Shown: positions 51,261 through 62,802 of the stretch, in pieces
How the letters are laid out: every line of letters begins with the position of its first letter
Numbering within the stretch: the stretch's first letter is position 1
NCBI GenBank assembly: GCA_039583875.1
Contig: CM077152.1
Coordinates: 14,743,059 to 14,807,058, forward strand
DNA from: Platanthera guangdongensis
Lineage: Eukaryota; Streptophyta; Magnoliopsida; Asparagales; Orchidaceae
Direction: 5' to 3'
Length of the DNA stretch: 64,000 nt
Notes under the pieces: model-generated
Database searches by the model: none
Told to the model about the DNA's origin: nothing
Seen by the model: only the letters and a program-made list of their open reading frames with translations
Translations under genes and position numbers: made by a program

Positions 51261-52338
51261 GTGCTTAACAATGCAACTCCATATGCATTGTTATATAAGC
51301 ACAAACCCTCGATCTCTCACCTGAAAGTCTTTGGCTGTCCTGCATATACTTTGATTCCAGCAAATCATCGTGATAAGTTAGAACAAAAAGGGCAAAAATA
51401 CTTATTTGTTGGATATGGTGCAGAAACAAAGGGATATAAACTACATCAGCCAACTATAAAGAAGACTTTGATTAGTAGGAATGTTATCTTTGATGAAAAC
51501 AACTCATGAGATTGACAATCAGAATTATCAGGTCCTTCTTCAGTGCCTGTTGAGTTTCCTTTGAACTCCTTCCATGACACTAAACAAAGTGAACCTACTC
51601 ATGCTCCAATAGAACATGAAGCAAGTTCCTCTCCTTCATCTTCTTCGGAGTCTAATTCTTCATCATCATCTCATCATATTAGAAGTATTGAAGAAATATA
51701 TGCAGACACATCAGAAATTGCATTGTCTGCAATGGTGCCAAAAAAATTTGATGAAGCAAGTAAAAAGGAGATTTGGAGACATGCCATGAAAGAAGAACTT
51801 AACTCAATTGAAGATCATCACACATGGCACCTTGTAAAAAAACCTGAAAATAAAAACATAGTAGGACTTAAATGACTACTTAAAATAAAACTAAATGCCA
51901 ATGGGTCTATCTTCAAACACAAAGCCCGTCTTGTGGCAAGGTGTTTCTCTCAAATCTTTGGACAAGACTACTATGACACCTCTGCACCGGTTGTTAGAAT
52001 GGACACAATTAGACTTTTCCTGACCTTTGCTGCACAACACCACTACCAGGTATATCATTTAGATGTAAAAAAAACTTTTCTAAATGGAGAAACACATGAA
52101 TAGATCTATGTGTCCCAACCAGCTGGCTTTGAAAAAGAAGGTAAAGATAAAGAGAAGGTATATCGACTATCAAAAACTCTATATGGGCTTAAGCAGGCTC
52201 CACGTGCATGGAATAACCATATTGATGCTTACATGTTATCCCAAAATTTCTATAAATGTAAAAATGACCATTCTTTGTATATCTATAGATCATCTCAAGA
52301 CATTCTGCTTATTGCTCTCTATGTGGATGACCTATTGA
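51261..52338 (+). pseudogene. Copia integrase tail and reverse transcriptase
   Basis: 51261-51509 is the integrase C-terminal region (HLKVFGCPAYTLIP). 51543-51875 is the linker and RT entry (ETSEIALSAM, MKEELNSIEDHHTWHLV). After several shifts 52110-52338 has 'LYGLKQAPRAWNNHIDAY' and ends at the catalytic IALYVDDLL. Confidence 0.88.
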
Positions 52339-53496
52339 TGTAGCAAACACCGGTTTGCGCACAATTAATACCGTGACCCTATATGCGTAGACAAAATCAC
52401 AACAAAAAAAAGAGCGCGAGGGAAATACCCGAGCAAGAGAGAAACACTTGCCCCAATGGAGGTTCGCTAAGCCTCTTTAGGTCTCCCAAGGACTATGGAG
52501 TCAATGTTCGACCAAGCGAAATGGACCTACCCGATCCGATCGTTAGGTGTTGTACCAAAAGAGATCCACCCAAATCAAAGGGGTCCGCAAGAGGGTGGTC
52601 TCTCCCAACAAAAATCACGAGACCAAACAAACGCAGTTAAGCAACGCACGCAGCAAACAAAACCTAACTCAACACCTAGCGGGCACTCAAGTATCCCGCC
52701 AACGAGGTCTCACTATCACAAGCAAATTTCAATACTTCGCGACGAGCTCGCGGGCACAACGCTTGGGCGAGGAGATTCTTCCGGGTGAGGAAAAGCCCCA
52801 ACGAAACTCAACAACCACGCGCGTTCCCTTCCGATCAATTGAGCGGGAGACAAGCGACGCACCCTCACGCCCAATTCGTTCGTTGCTTCCGATCACACAC
52901 AATTCCAATCACAATCACAAGAGCACAAAAAAATAGAGATGAATCACACACGGAGTGGGGGAGGGGAGTCGTTACCCAACAAGGACCCGCTGAAATCTCC
53001 GAGAGGGACACACCGTTGCGAAGCGCCGTGGACCAGCGGTGGCGTCACACCACAAAGAGGCCGAAATCACGCCGGAGGGGCGGTCGGCGTCGGGGCCTCA
53101 CTGGAGTCCGGCCGCGCGGATCAAAACGGGAGGTCGGAGCGGCGGAGTCGCGTTCGGCCAGGAAGACGGAGGTGCTCGCCGATGTCGCGCCGGATGGGAG
53201 GGGCTCCGCCGCCGGTGTCGCGCCGGAGGGGAGGGGATTTGCCGCCGGTGTCGCGTCGTGCGGAATCCGCGACCTAGCCGTCACTCCTTTCACGGGAGAG
53301 AAGAAAAAGGAAACCCTTTTTTTTATCAAGATAAGTTCATTAGGGTTTTAGGCCAACACATGGAGTATTTATACTCCCCACAAAAGCACTCATACACCAC
53401 ACATTTCCTAGATCTCATCCTAGCCACTCAAATGTTTAGACTTAAAATAAGTGCAGGAAATAAAAGCAACTAAAGCGGGCTCTTGACCACCTAACA
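52339..53496 (-). repeat. Chromovirus LTR 1 (3' LTR of unit A)
   Basis: 1,158 bases; plus strand TGTAGCAAACACCGG...CACCTAACA. Nearly the same as LTR 2: about a dozen substitutions and a few homopolymer length changes were seen. GC-rich frames inside it are not genes. Confidence 0.92.
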
Positions 53497-53562
53497 TTTC
53501 GGTCGAGCCGGATGGGACGGGAAAAGCAATAGCTAATTAGCATAAAAAAATAGTGGACAACT

Positions 53563-56500
53563 TTAGAGATTGTGGAGCATGGCGCGATAAGATTTCCGCG
53601 TGTTGGGGCGAAGGTTGTAGCCGTGCGTTGCGTCGTCGGGTGGAACCGGGTCGCCGCCATCAATCCTCCCCCGCTCAAAACCACTCGTCACCGGGGAGTG
53701 GTCCAAGCGGTAACGGTGTAGCATGTCCTCGTCAAGGCGCTCCATCTCGTCGGCGGTCACCCAAGTAGCGTCACAAACCGGACGGTCCTTCCAACGAACC
53801 AAGTATCGGTGCACACCGCCATTTGAAGAAGCCAAGACGTCGTCGTCCAATATGCACTCCGGGACGGAGATAGTCTTCGGAAACCTGGGAAAAGCATTAG
53901 GAGCAAAAATATGATCGACCGCACCCCCATGTGAATGTGTGGTGGGTACGTCCGACGTGGCAACATTAAAGGGTGGGGGGTCACTCACTATCCCATGAGA
54001 ATGGCCGGAAGGAGAGGAGGAAGAAGAAGATGAGAAGAGTTCTTGCGGTGCTTCATGAAAAAGTGTAAGATCAGAAACATTAAACACGGGGTGTATTCCC
54101 CAATCGGGAGGCAAGTCAAGCACGTACGCGTTATCACCCAACCTCTTTAAAATCTTGAAAGGTCCGGCACGCCGGTTGGCTAATTTCTTGACGGCACCCG
54201 TGGGAAGCCGCTCGGGAATTAGCTTGACCAAGACTAAATCTCCGACGTCAAATAGTTGTGCCCGTTTGTGGACGTTCGCGTCCGATTGATAGACCTTGTA
54301 AGTAGTGACTAGTCGTTGGTGGATCTCTTTGTGCAACGCATGAAGGTGATGAGCAAAGTCATGTGCAAATTGACTTGTTTTATAGGTTGGCGGTAACGGA
54401 ACCAAGTCAAGCGGCACACGTGCGTTGTAACCGCGCACAACTTCATTAGGCGAGAGGCCCGTGGAACGATTTTTGGAATTATTATATGCCAGTTGGGCAT
54501 GGGGAAGGATGAGATCCCAAGTCCCCTTATGGTCGCCCACGAGGCAGCGTAGCAAATTACCTAAACTCCAATTTACCACTTCGGTTTGACCATCCGTTTG
54601 GGGGTGGTAAGCCGCGGAAAAGAGGAGTTTGGTGCCCACCAAGATCCATAGTGTTTTCCAAAAATAAGAAGTAAACTTGACATCCCTATCGGAGACAATA
54701 GTCTTAGGGAGTCCGCGATGACTAACAACTTCTTTAAAATAAAGTTTGGCAATGTGAGACGCGTCGTTGGTGCGGTTGCATGAAATAAAATAAGCCATTT
54801 TGGAAAAGCGATCTACAACGACCAAAATAGAATCGTGTTTGCGTTGTGTGAGGGGAAGACCCAAAATGAAATCCATGCTAACGTCATCCCACGGGACGGA
54901 AGGTATGGGAAGCGGCGTATATAAGCCCGTGTTTTGCTTTGAGCCTTTAGCTAGTTGGCATGTGTTGCAACTACTAACGACTCGATTTACCATACGCTTC
55001 AAGCCGGGCCAAAAGAATTTTTCCTCAACCAAGGATATGGTTTTGTCGCGGCCAAAGTGGCCACCTAAACCACCGCCGTGCATCTCCCAAATGATAAAGA
55101 GGCGGAGGGAAGAATCCGGAATGCACAACCGCGAGCCCTTGAACAAATAGCCATCAAGAAGGACATATTCGGAAATAATGTGAGTAGTGGGGGTTTGGAG
55201 AGAGTGAAAAATGTCCTTAAAGTCCTTGCACTCGACATACTCGCGACGGATACGTTCAAATCCTAGGACTTTCACATCAAGGGTAGTCAAAAGTAAACTA
55301 ACACGGCTAAGCGCGTCGGCAACGCGGTTATGCTTGCCCTTGCAATGTTTGATCACAAACGTGTACTCTTGTAGGAAAGAGACCCATTTGGCTTGTCTCG
55401 GGCTAAGCTTCTGTTGAGAGTTAATATAACGTAGCGCGTCATGATCCGAAAGGAGGATAAATTCGTTGGGCAAAAGATAATGACGCCAATGGCGGAGACT
55501 TTGGACTAAGGCGTAAAACTCACGTTCGTAGTTTGAATAATTAAGCTTGGGCCCACTTAATTTCTCACTAAAGAACCCAACCGGGTGGCCTTCTTGACTT
55601 AACACGCCACCTATACCCGCACCCGAGGCGTCACAAGAGACCTCAAAAATTTTATTAAAACCGGGTAACCGGAGAACCGGTGCCTCGGTCATCAAAGTTT
55701 TAATCTTACGGAACACACAAGAAGCGGAGGGAGGCCAAGTAAACTCACCAAGTTTCATACATTCGGTAATCGGAGCCAGAATGGCGCTAAAATTGCGAAT
55801 GAAGCGGCGATAAAAGGTTGCTAAGCCATGGAAGCTACGAACGTCACGGATAGATTTAGGTTCCGGCCACTCTACAATCGCTTTAATTTTTGCGGGATCA
55901 ACCTTAATACCTTCCGCACTGACGATATAACCTAAGAATGAGACGGAGGAATCCATGAAGTGACATTTCTTGAGATTGATAAAAAGTTTTTCTTGCCGGA
56001 GAATTTCAAAGATTTGTCTTAAATGGTCGCAATGATCATTGGTGGTCACGCTATAGATTAGCAAGTCATCAAAATAGACCACTAAAAATTTACCCATAAA
56101 ATTATTGAAGAGTTGAGTCATCATACGGGAAAATGTGCTTGGGGCGTTGGAGAGCCCAAACGGCATTACCAACCATTGATACAACCCGTCCGTAGATTTA
56201 AAGGCGGTGTTCCATTCGTCCCCTTCTCTAATTTGTATTTGGTGGTATCCACTTCGAAGATCAAGTTTTGAAAAGATGGTGGCACCACTAAGCATATCCA
56301 ATAAATCGTCCAACCGGGGAATCGGAAATCGGTATTTAATCGTGATTTTGTTTATCGCCCGGCTATCGATACACATCCTCCAAGAGCCATCTTTTTTGGG
56401 GGCAAGAAGTGCCGGCACCGCACAAGGACTCAAACTATGGCGGATAAGGCCTTTGGAGAGCAAATCGGAAATTTGGGCTTGAAGCTCGGCGTGGGCACTA

Positions 56501-56768
56501 GGATTAAGACGATAATGAGGGAGATTGGGGAGAGAGGAGCCCGGAATAAAATCAATGGCTTGTTGGATACTCCTAAGAGGTGGTAATTCGGAGGGGAGCT
56601 CTTCGGAGTGGACATCTTTAAACTCGTCAAGTAACGTGATGATATCGGCGGGCAAAGAGGACGTGGGGAGTGGAATGCCGTTAGCCTGAAGTAAGACTAA
56701 CGCATAGAGCATACCACCGGAAAAACTAGTCTTTTCAAATTCTTTAGGATGAATGAGAGTGAGAGGTT
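53563..56768 (-). mobile_element. Chromovirus unit A: intact pol, gag deleted
   Basis: One open frame from 56826 to 53563 (1,087 codons). Order: short end of protease, reverse transcriptase (KKDGSWRMCIDSRAIN, active site YFDDLLIYS), RNase H (CDASGAGIGGVLSQ), integrase finger (HFGRDKT; SSCNTCQLAKG), core (WDDVSMDFILGLP; VSDRDVKFTSYFWK; HPQTDGQTEVVN), and a C-terminal chromodomain (YLVRWKDRPVCDATW) that marks the chromovirus clade. No stop. The gag, zinc knuckle and protease active site are absent; the first ~20 residues come from an LTR scrap at the joint (56769-56831). It could supply enzymes only if translated from that odd start. Confidence 0.93.
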
Positions 56769-56831
56769 GCTCACAATTAATACACAACAAAAAAAAAGAG
56801 CGCGAGGGAAATACTAGTCTTTTCAAATTGA
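56769..56831 (-). other. Scrambled joint between LTR 2 and unit A pol
   Basis: On the minus strand, after the LTR end and TCAATTTG, the normal primer site is missing; instead come AAAAGACTAGT (a pol segment) and then an LTR scrap (TATTTCCCTCGCGCTC...GTTGTG, with about 30 bases deleted before TATTAATTGTG), then pol. Short matches such as AATTTG at the joint suggest template switching. Confidence 0.8.
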
Positions 56832-57991
56832 TGTAGCAAACACCGGTTTGCGCACAATTAATACCGTGACCCTATATGCGTAGACAAAATCACAACAAAA
56901 AAAAAGAGCGCGAGGGAAATACCCGAGCAAGAGAGAAACACTTGCCCCATTGGAGGTTCGCTAAGCCTCTTTAGGTCTCCCAAGGACTATGGAGTCAATG
57001 TTCGACCAAGCGAAATGGACCTACCTGATCCGATCGATAGGTGTTGTACCAAAAGAGATCCACCCAAATCAAAGGGGTCCGCAAGAGGGTGGTCTCTCCC
57101 AACAAAAATCACGAGACCAAACAAACGCAGTTAAGCAACGCACGCAGCAAACGAAACCTAACTCAACACCTAGCGGGCACTCAAGTATCCCGCCAACGAG
57201 GTCTCACTATCACAAGCAAATTTCAATACTTCGCGGCGAGCTCGCGGGCACAACGCTTGGGCGAGGAGATTCTTCCGGGTGAGGAAAAGCCCCAACGAAA
57301 CTCAACAACCACGCGCGTTCCCTTCCGATCAATTGAGCGGGAGACAAGCGACGCACCCTCACACCCAATTCGTTCGTTGCTTCCGATCACACACAATTCC
57401 AATCACAATCACAAGAGCACAAAAAAATAGAGATGAATCACACACGGAGTGGGGGAGGGGAGTCGTTACCCAACAAGGACCCGCTGAAATCTCCGAGAGG
57501 GACACACCGTTGCGAAGCGCCGTGGAGCAGCGGTGGCGTCGCACCACAAAGAGGCCGGAATCACGCCGGAGGGGCGGTCGGCGTCGGGGCCTCACTGGAG
57601 TCCGGCCGCGCGGATCAAAACGGGAGGTCGGAGCGGCGGAGTCGCGTTCGGCCAGGAAGACGGAGGTGCTCGCCGATGTCGCGCCGGATGGGAGGGGCTC
57701 CGCCGCCGGTGTCGCGCCGGAGGGGAGGGGATTCGCCGCCGGTGTCGCGCCGTGCGGAATCCGCGACCTAGCCGTCACTCCTTTCACGGGAGAGAAGAAA
57801 AAGGAAACCCCTTTTTTTTATCAAGATAAGTTCATTAGGGTTTTAGGCCAACACATGGAGTATTTATACTCCCCACAAAAGCACTCCTACACCACACATT
57901 TCCTAGATCTCATCCTAGCCACTCAAATGTTTGGACTTAAAATAAGTGCAGGAAATAAAAGCAACTAAAGCGGGCTCTTGACCACCTAACA
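56832..57991 (-). repeat. Chromovirus LTR 2, shared by units A and B
   Basis: 1,160 bases. It is the 5' LTR of unit A and the 3' LTR of unit B, so the two units share one LTR. Confidence 0.9.
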
Positions 57992-58057
57992 TTTCGGTCG
58001 AGCCGGATGGGACGGGAAAAGTAATAGCTAATTAGCATAAAAAAATAGTGGACAACT

Positions 58058-59497
58058 TTAGAGATTGCGGAGCATGGCGCGATAAGATTTCCGCGTGTTG
58101 GGGCGAAGGTTGTAGCCGTGCGTTGCGTCGTCGGGTGGAACCGGGTCGCCGCCATCAATCCTCCTCCGCTCAAAACCACTCGTCACCGGGGAGTGGTCCA
58201 AGCGGTAACGGTGTAGCATGTCCTCGTCAAGGCGCTCCATCTCGTCGGCGGTCACCCAAGTAGCGTCACAAACCGGACGGTCCTTCCAACGAACCAAGTA
58301 TCGGTGCACACCGCCATTTGAAGAAGCCAAGACGTCGTCGTCCAATATGCACTCCGGGACGGAGATAGTCTTCAGAAACCTGGGAAAAGCATTAGGAGCA
58401 AAAATATGATCGACCGCACCCCCATGTGAATGTGTGGTGGGTACGTCCGACGTGGCAACATTAAAGGGTGGGGGGTCACTCACTATCCCATGAGAATGGC
58501 CGGAAGGAGAGGAAGAAGAAGAAAATGAGAAGAGTTCTTGCGGTGCTTCATGAAAAAGTGTAAGATCGGAAACATTAAACACGGGGTGTATTCCCCAATC
58601 GGGAGGCAAGTCAAGCACGTACGCGTTATCACCCAACCTCTTTAAAATCTTGAAAGGTCCGGCACGCCGGTTGGCTAATTTCTTGACGGCACCCGTGGGA
58701 AGCCGCTCGGGAATTAACTTGACCAAGACTAAATCTCCGACGTCAAATAGTTGTGCCCGTTTGTGGACGTTCGCGTCCGATTGATAGACCTTGTAAGTAG
58801 TGACTAGTCGTTGGTGGATCTCTTTGTGCAACGCATGAAGGTGATGAGCAAAGTCATGTGCAAATTGACTTGTTTTATAGGTTGGCGGTAACGGAACCAA
58901 GTCAAGCGGCACACGTGCGTTGTAACCGTGCACAACTTCATTAGGCGAGAGGCCCGTGGAACGATTTTTGGAATTATTATATGCCAGTTGGGCATGGGGA
59001 AGGATGAGATCCCAAGTCCCCTTATGGTCGCCCACGAGGCAGCGTAGCAAATTACCTAAACTCCGATTTACCACTTCGGTTTGACCATCCGTTTGGGGGT
59101 GGTAAGCCGCGGAAAAGAGGAGTTTGGTGCCCACCAAGATCCATAGTGTTTTCCAAAAATAAGAAGTAAACTTGACATCCCTATCAGAGACAATAGTCTT
59201 AGGGAGTCCGCGATGACTAACAACTTCTTTAAAATAAAGTTTGGCAATGTGAGACGCGTCGTTGGTGCGGTTGCATGAAATAAAATAAGCCATTTTGGAA
59301 AAACGATCTACAACGTCCAAAATAGAATCGTGTTTGCGTTGTGTGAGGGGAAGACCCAAAATGAAATCCATGCTAACGTCATCCCACGGGACGGAAGGTA
59401 TGGGAAGCGGCGTATATAAGCCCGTGTTTTGCTTTGAGCCTTTAGCTAGTTGGCATGTGTTGCAACTACTAACGACTCGATTTACCATACGCTTCAA
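58058..59497 (-). pseudogene. Chromovirus integrase core and chromodomain (unit B)
   Basis: 479 codons, nearly the same as the end of unit A's pol. Integrase catalytic triad contexts and the chromodomain are intact. A Ser to Phe change and a few others are seen in the Ser-rich spacer before the chromodomain. Confidence 0.9.
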
Positions 59498-59503
59498 GCC
59501 GGG

Positions 59504-60451
59504 TCAAAAGAATTTTTCCTCAACCAAGGATATGGTTTTGTCGCGGCCAAAGTGGCCACCTAAACCACCGCCGTGCATCTCCCAAATGATAAAGAGGCGG
59601 AGGGAAGAATCCGGAATGCACAACCGCGAGCCCTTGAACAAATAGCCATCACGAAGGACATATTCAGAAATAATGTGAGTAGTGGGGGTTTGGAGAGAGT
59701 GAAAAATGTCCTTAAAGTTCTTGCACTCGACATACTTGCGACGGATACGTGCAAATCCTAGGACTTTCACATCAAGGGTAGTCAAAAGTAAACTAACACG
59801 GCTAAGCGCGTCGGCAACGCGGTTATGCTTGCACTTGCAATGTTTGATCACAAACGTGTACTCTTGTAGGAAAGAGACCCATTTGGCTTGTCTCGGGCTA
59901 AGCTTCTGTTGAGAGTTAATATAACGTAGCGCGTCATGATCCGAAAGGAGGATAAATTCTTTGGGCAAAAGATAATGACGCCAATGGCGGAGACTTTGGA
60001 CTAAGGCGTAAAACTCACGTTCGTAGTTTGAATAATTAAGCTTGGGCCCACTTAATTTCTCACTAAAGAACCCAACCGGGTGGCCTTCTTGACTTAACAC
60101 GCCACCTATACCCGCACCCGAGGCGTCACAAGAGACCTCAAAATTTTTATTAAAATCGGGTAACCGGAGAACCGGTGCCTCGGTCATCAAAGTTTTAATC
60201 TTATGGAACGCACAAGAAGCGGAGGGAGGCCAAGTAAACTCACCAAGTTTCATACATTGGGTAATCAGAGCCAGAATGACGCTAAAATTGCGAATGAAGC
60301 GGCGATAAAAGGTTGCTAAGCCATGGAAGCTACGAACGTCACAGATAGATTTAGGTTCCGGCCACTCTACAATCGCTTTAAGTTTTGCGGGATCAACCTT
60401 AATACCTTCCGCACTGACGATATAACCTAAGAATGAGACGGAGGAATCCAT
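59504..60451 (-). pseudogene. Chromovirus RNase H and integrase finger (unit B)
   Basis: 315 codons from a Met inside the frame; 'FHGLATFYRRFIRNF', 'VSCDASGAGIGGVL' and 'GGHFGRDKTISLVEEKFF' before a TGA that replaces Trp. Confidence 0.9.
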
Positions 60452-60511
60452 GAAGTGACATTTCTTGAGATTGATAAAAAGTTTTTCTTGCCGGAGAACT
60501 TCAAAGATTTG

Positions 60512-62536
60512 TCATAAATGGTCGCAATGATCATTGGTGGTCACGCTATAGATTAGCAAGTCATCAAAATAGACCACTAAAAATTTACCCATAAAATTAT
60601 TGAAGAGTTGAGTCATCATACGGGAAAATGTGCTTGGGGCGTTGGAGAGCCCAAACGGCATTACCAACCATTCATACAAGCCGTCCTTAGATTTAAAGGC
60701 GGTGTTCCATTCGTCCCCTTCTCTAATTCGTATTTGGTGGTATCCACTTCGAAGATCAAGTTTTGAAAAGATGGTGGCACCACTAAGCATATCCAATAAA
60801 TCGTCCAACCGGGGAATCAGAAATCGGTATTTAATCGTGATTTTGTTTATCGCCCGGCTATCGATACACATCCTCCAAGAGCCATCTTTTTTGGGGGCAA
60901 GAAGTGCCGGCACCGCACAAGGACTCAAACTATGGCGGATAAGACCTTTGGAGAGCAAATCGGAAATTTGGGCTTGAAGCTCGGCGTGGGCACTAGGATT
61001 AAAACGATAATGAGGGAGATTGGGGAGAGAGGAGCCCGGAATAAAATCAATGGCGTGTTGGATACTCCTAAGAGGTGGTAATTCGGAGGGGAGCTCTTCG
61101 GGGTGGACATCCTTAAACTCGTCAAGTAACGTGATGATATCGACGGGCAAAGAGTACGTGGGGAGTGGAATGCCGTTAGCCTGAAGTAAGACTAACGCAT
61201 AGAGCATACCACCGGAAAAACTAGTCTTTTCAAATTCTTTAGGATGAATGAGAGTGAGAGGTTGCTTGACGGCGGGAACGGTTGTGTCCTTGGTGTGAAG
61301 GTCCTTAGGGGCGGCGGGACGTAACGTGATGCGTTGGTCTTTAAATTTAAATTCATATGTGTTCGCACGACCGTAGTGAGTGACATTATAATCGTAGAGC
61401 CAAGGGCGGCCTCGAAGGACATGACATGCGTCCATAGAAAGAACGTCACACCAAACTTGGTCGACATAATCGTTGATGACAAGAGGAACTAAACAACGCT
61501 GGGTAACCGGAATGGAAGTCTTATTGACCCAAGCGACTTGGTAAGGAGTGGGGTGTGGCGCGGGAGTCAATTTCATTCGGAGAAGTGCGGCTTCGGAAAC
61601 CACGTTCATGGAACTCCCACTATCAATAATGAGCTTGCACGACTTCTCACCGCTTTTAAAATATAAGGAGAAGATGCTAGAGCGCTTCCAATCATGACTA
61701 CTACGTGGGGTAGTCAAGATGCAACGCATAACCGCGAGATTGTTGGGGGTATAGTCATCTTCCATGTCGCTAGGAATATCAGGTTCCTCAACATCACTAA
61801 CCTCCTCATAGACGATATCGACGTCATCGGCCGTGGGTTCGATTAATGTTACTAACTTTTTGCGGGTAGGACATTCAACCGCATAGTGCCCGGGTTGGTT
61901 ACAAGCATAGCACGTAACGTTAGCCTTGTTGGTCTTACCGATAGGAATGCGTTCGCACGATGTGTTGTTTGCTTTTCTAGCGGTGATGATAACGGATTTG
62001 GAGGAGTCACCCAAAAAAGTCTTTCCACGGGAATTAGGAGAGTTTGTGGAGGACGTTTTGGAGTGGAAAAAGGTTTTGGAGGAGGATGCTCGTTGAGTAG
62101 TGGACACGGAAAGGTGCTTTTCAATGTCAAGTGCCGCATTCAAGGCGGAACTTAAATCGTGGTGATCATATCGCCGGATTTGATTTTGGATTTCCGAACG
62201 AAGACCCTTACGGAATCGTGAGACGGTAAGCTCGGGCAATTCCTGAATATCACACCGGATCATCAATTCGTTGAGTTCGCCCATGTACTCAGTCACCGAA
62301 CGATTGCCTTGGCGCAACGAAGAGAATTCGTTGAGCATGTTGGTGCGGTGGTAAGCGGGAACAAAGTGAGTTGTGAGTAAGTTACGCATTTGTGGCCAAG
62401 TGTGAGCGACGCCACCGACGCGACGCTCTTCGTTTAACCAAAATACTTGAGCGTGACCCGCTAATTTCATGCGAGCGACTACCACCTTTTGGTGGTCGTC
62501 TAAGTTGTGCCATTCAAAATAACACTCAATTTTCAT
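60512..62536 (-). pseudogene. Chromovirus gag, protease, RT (unit B)
   Basis: 674 codons. Gag core 'MKIECYFEWHNLDDHQK' and 'QMRNLLTTHFVPAYHR'; zinc knuckle CYACNQPGHYAVEC at residues ~205-220; protease active site LIIDSGSSMNVVS at ~305; reverse transcriptase with CIDSRAIN and YFDDLLIYS near the end. Terminates at a TGA within 'CDHL'. Confidence 0.9.
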
Positions 62537-62693
62537 GAGCCAATCCTTGAAGGTGTTAGGATTGCCGTACCCGTCAAATGTGGGGGCATCGATTTTGATT
62601 TTGCGTGTGAGATCATTGTGCCAATCCCCATTGCGGTCATCGTCGCCAATGTCATTGTAGGGACGTGGTTGGCGTGGTGGGGGATGACGTGGG

Positions 62694-62802
62694 GGGTATT
62701 TCCCTCGCGCTCTTTTTTTTGTTGTGATTTTGTCTACGCATATAGGGTCACGGTATTAATTGTGCGCAAACCGGTGTTTGCTACATCAATTTGGTATCAG
62801 AG
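62694..62802 (+). repeat. Inverted LTR end and primer site stub
   Basis: Here the last ~90 bases of the LTR (TATTTCCCTCGCGCTC...GTTTGCTACA, ending at 62785) and the primer-binding site TTGGTATCAGAGGGAGG appear on the plus strand, opposite to everything around them. It separates unit B's gag from unit C's pol fragment. Confidence 0.88.

Larger units (their letters stand above)
48835..52338 (+). mobile_element. Ty1/copia, truncated after the RT active site
   Basis: Plus strand. 5' LTR 48835-49128 (TGTTGATGAGG...AATCAACA), primer site TGGTATCAGAGGGAG at 49131, gag from 49176, protease at 50250, integrase 50700-51260, reverse transcriptase from 51700. The sequence stops at 52338, directly after the YVDDLL codons, where a gypsy LTR begins. 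RNase H and the 3' LTR are not in this window; they may lie beyond the gypsy cluster or be lost. Confidence 0.92.
58058..62696 (-). mobile_element. Chromovirus unit B: gag and pol with two nonsense codons
   Basis: Reads right to left. Gag and protease through reverse transcriptase: 62536-60512; then a TGA where unit A has AGA (Arg). RNase H and integrase finger: 60451-59504; then a TGA where unit A has TGG (Trp). Integrase core and chromodomain: 59497-58058. All domains are in one frame apart from these stops. Gag seems to continue upstream of the ATG at 62536 to about 62697, with no ATG in frame before the sequence becomes an inverted LTR stub. Its own 5' LTR is missing. Confidence 0.92.

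Noticed and set aside
52785..53473. Arg/Gly-rich frames on both strands
   Set aside because: They fall inside chromovirus LTR 1 and are repeated in LTR 2 (57279-57968); no family match and no splice context.
56207..56482. Plus-strand frames opposite chromovirus pol
   Set aside because: Shadows of the reverse transcriptase; the same frames recur at 60630-60977 opposite unit B.
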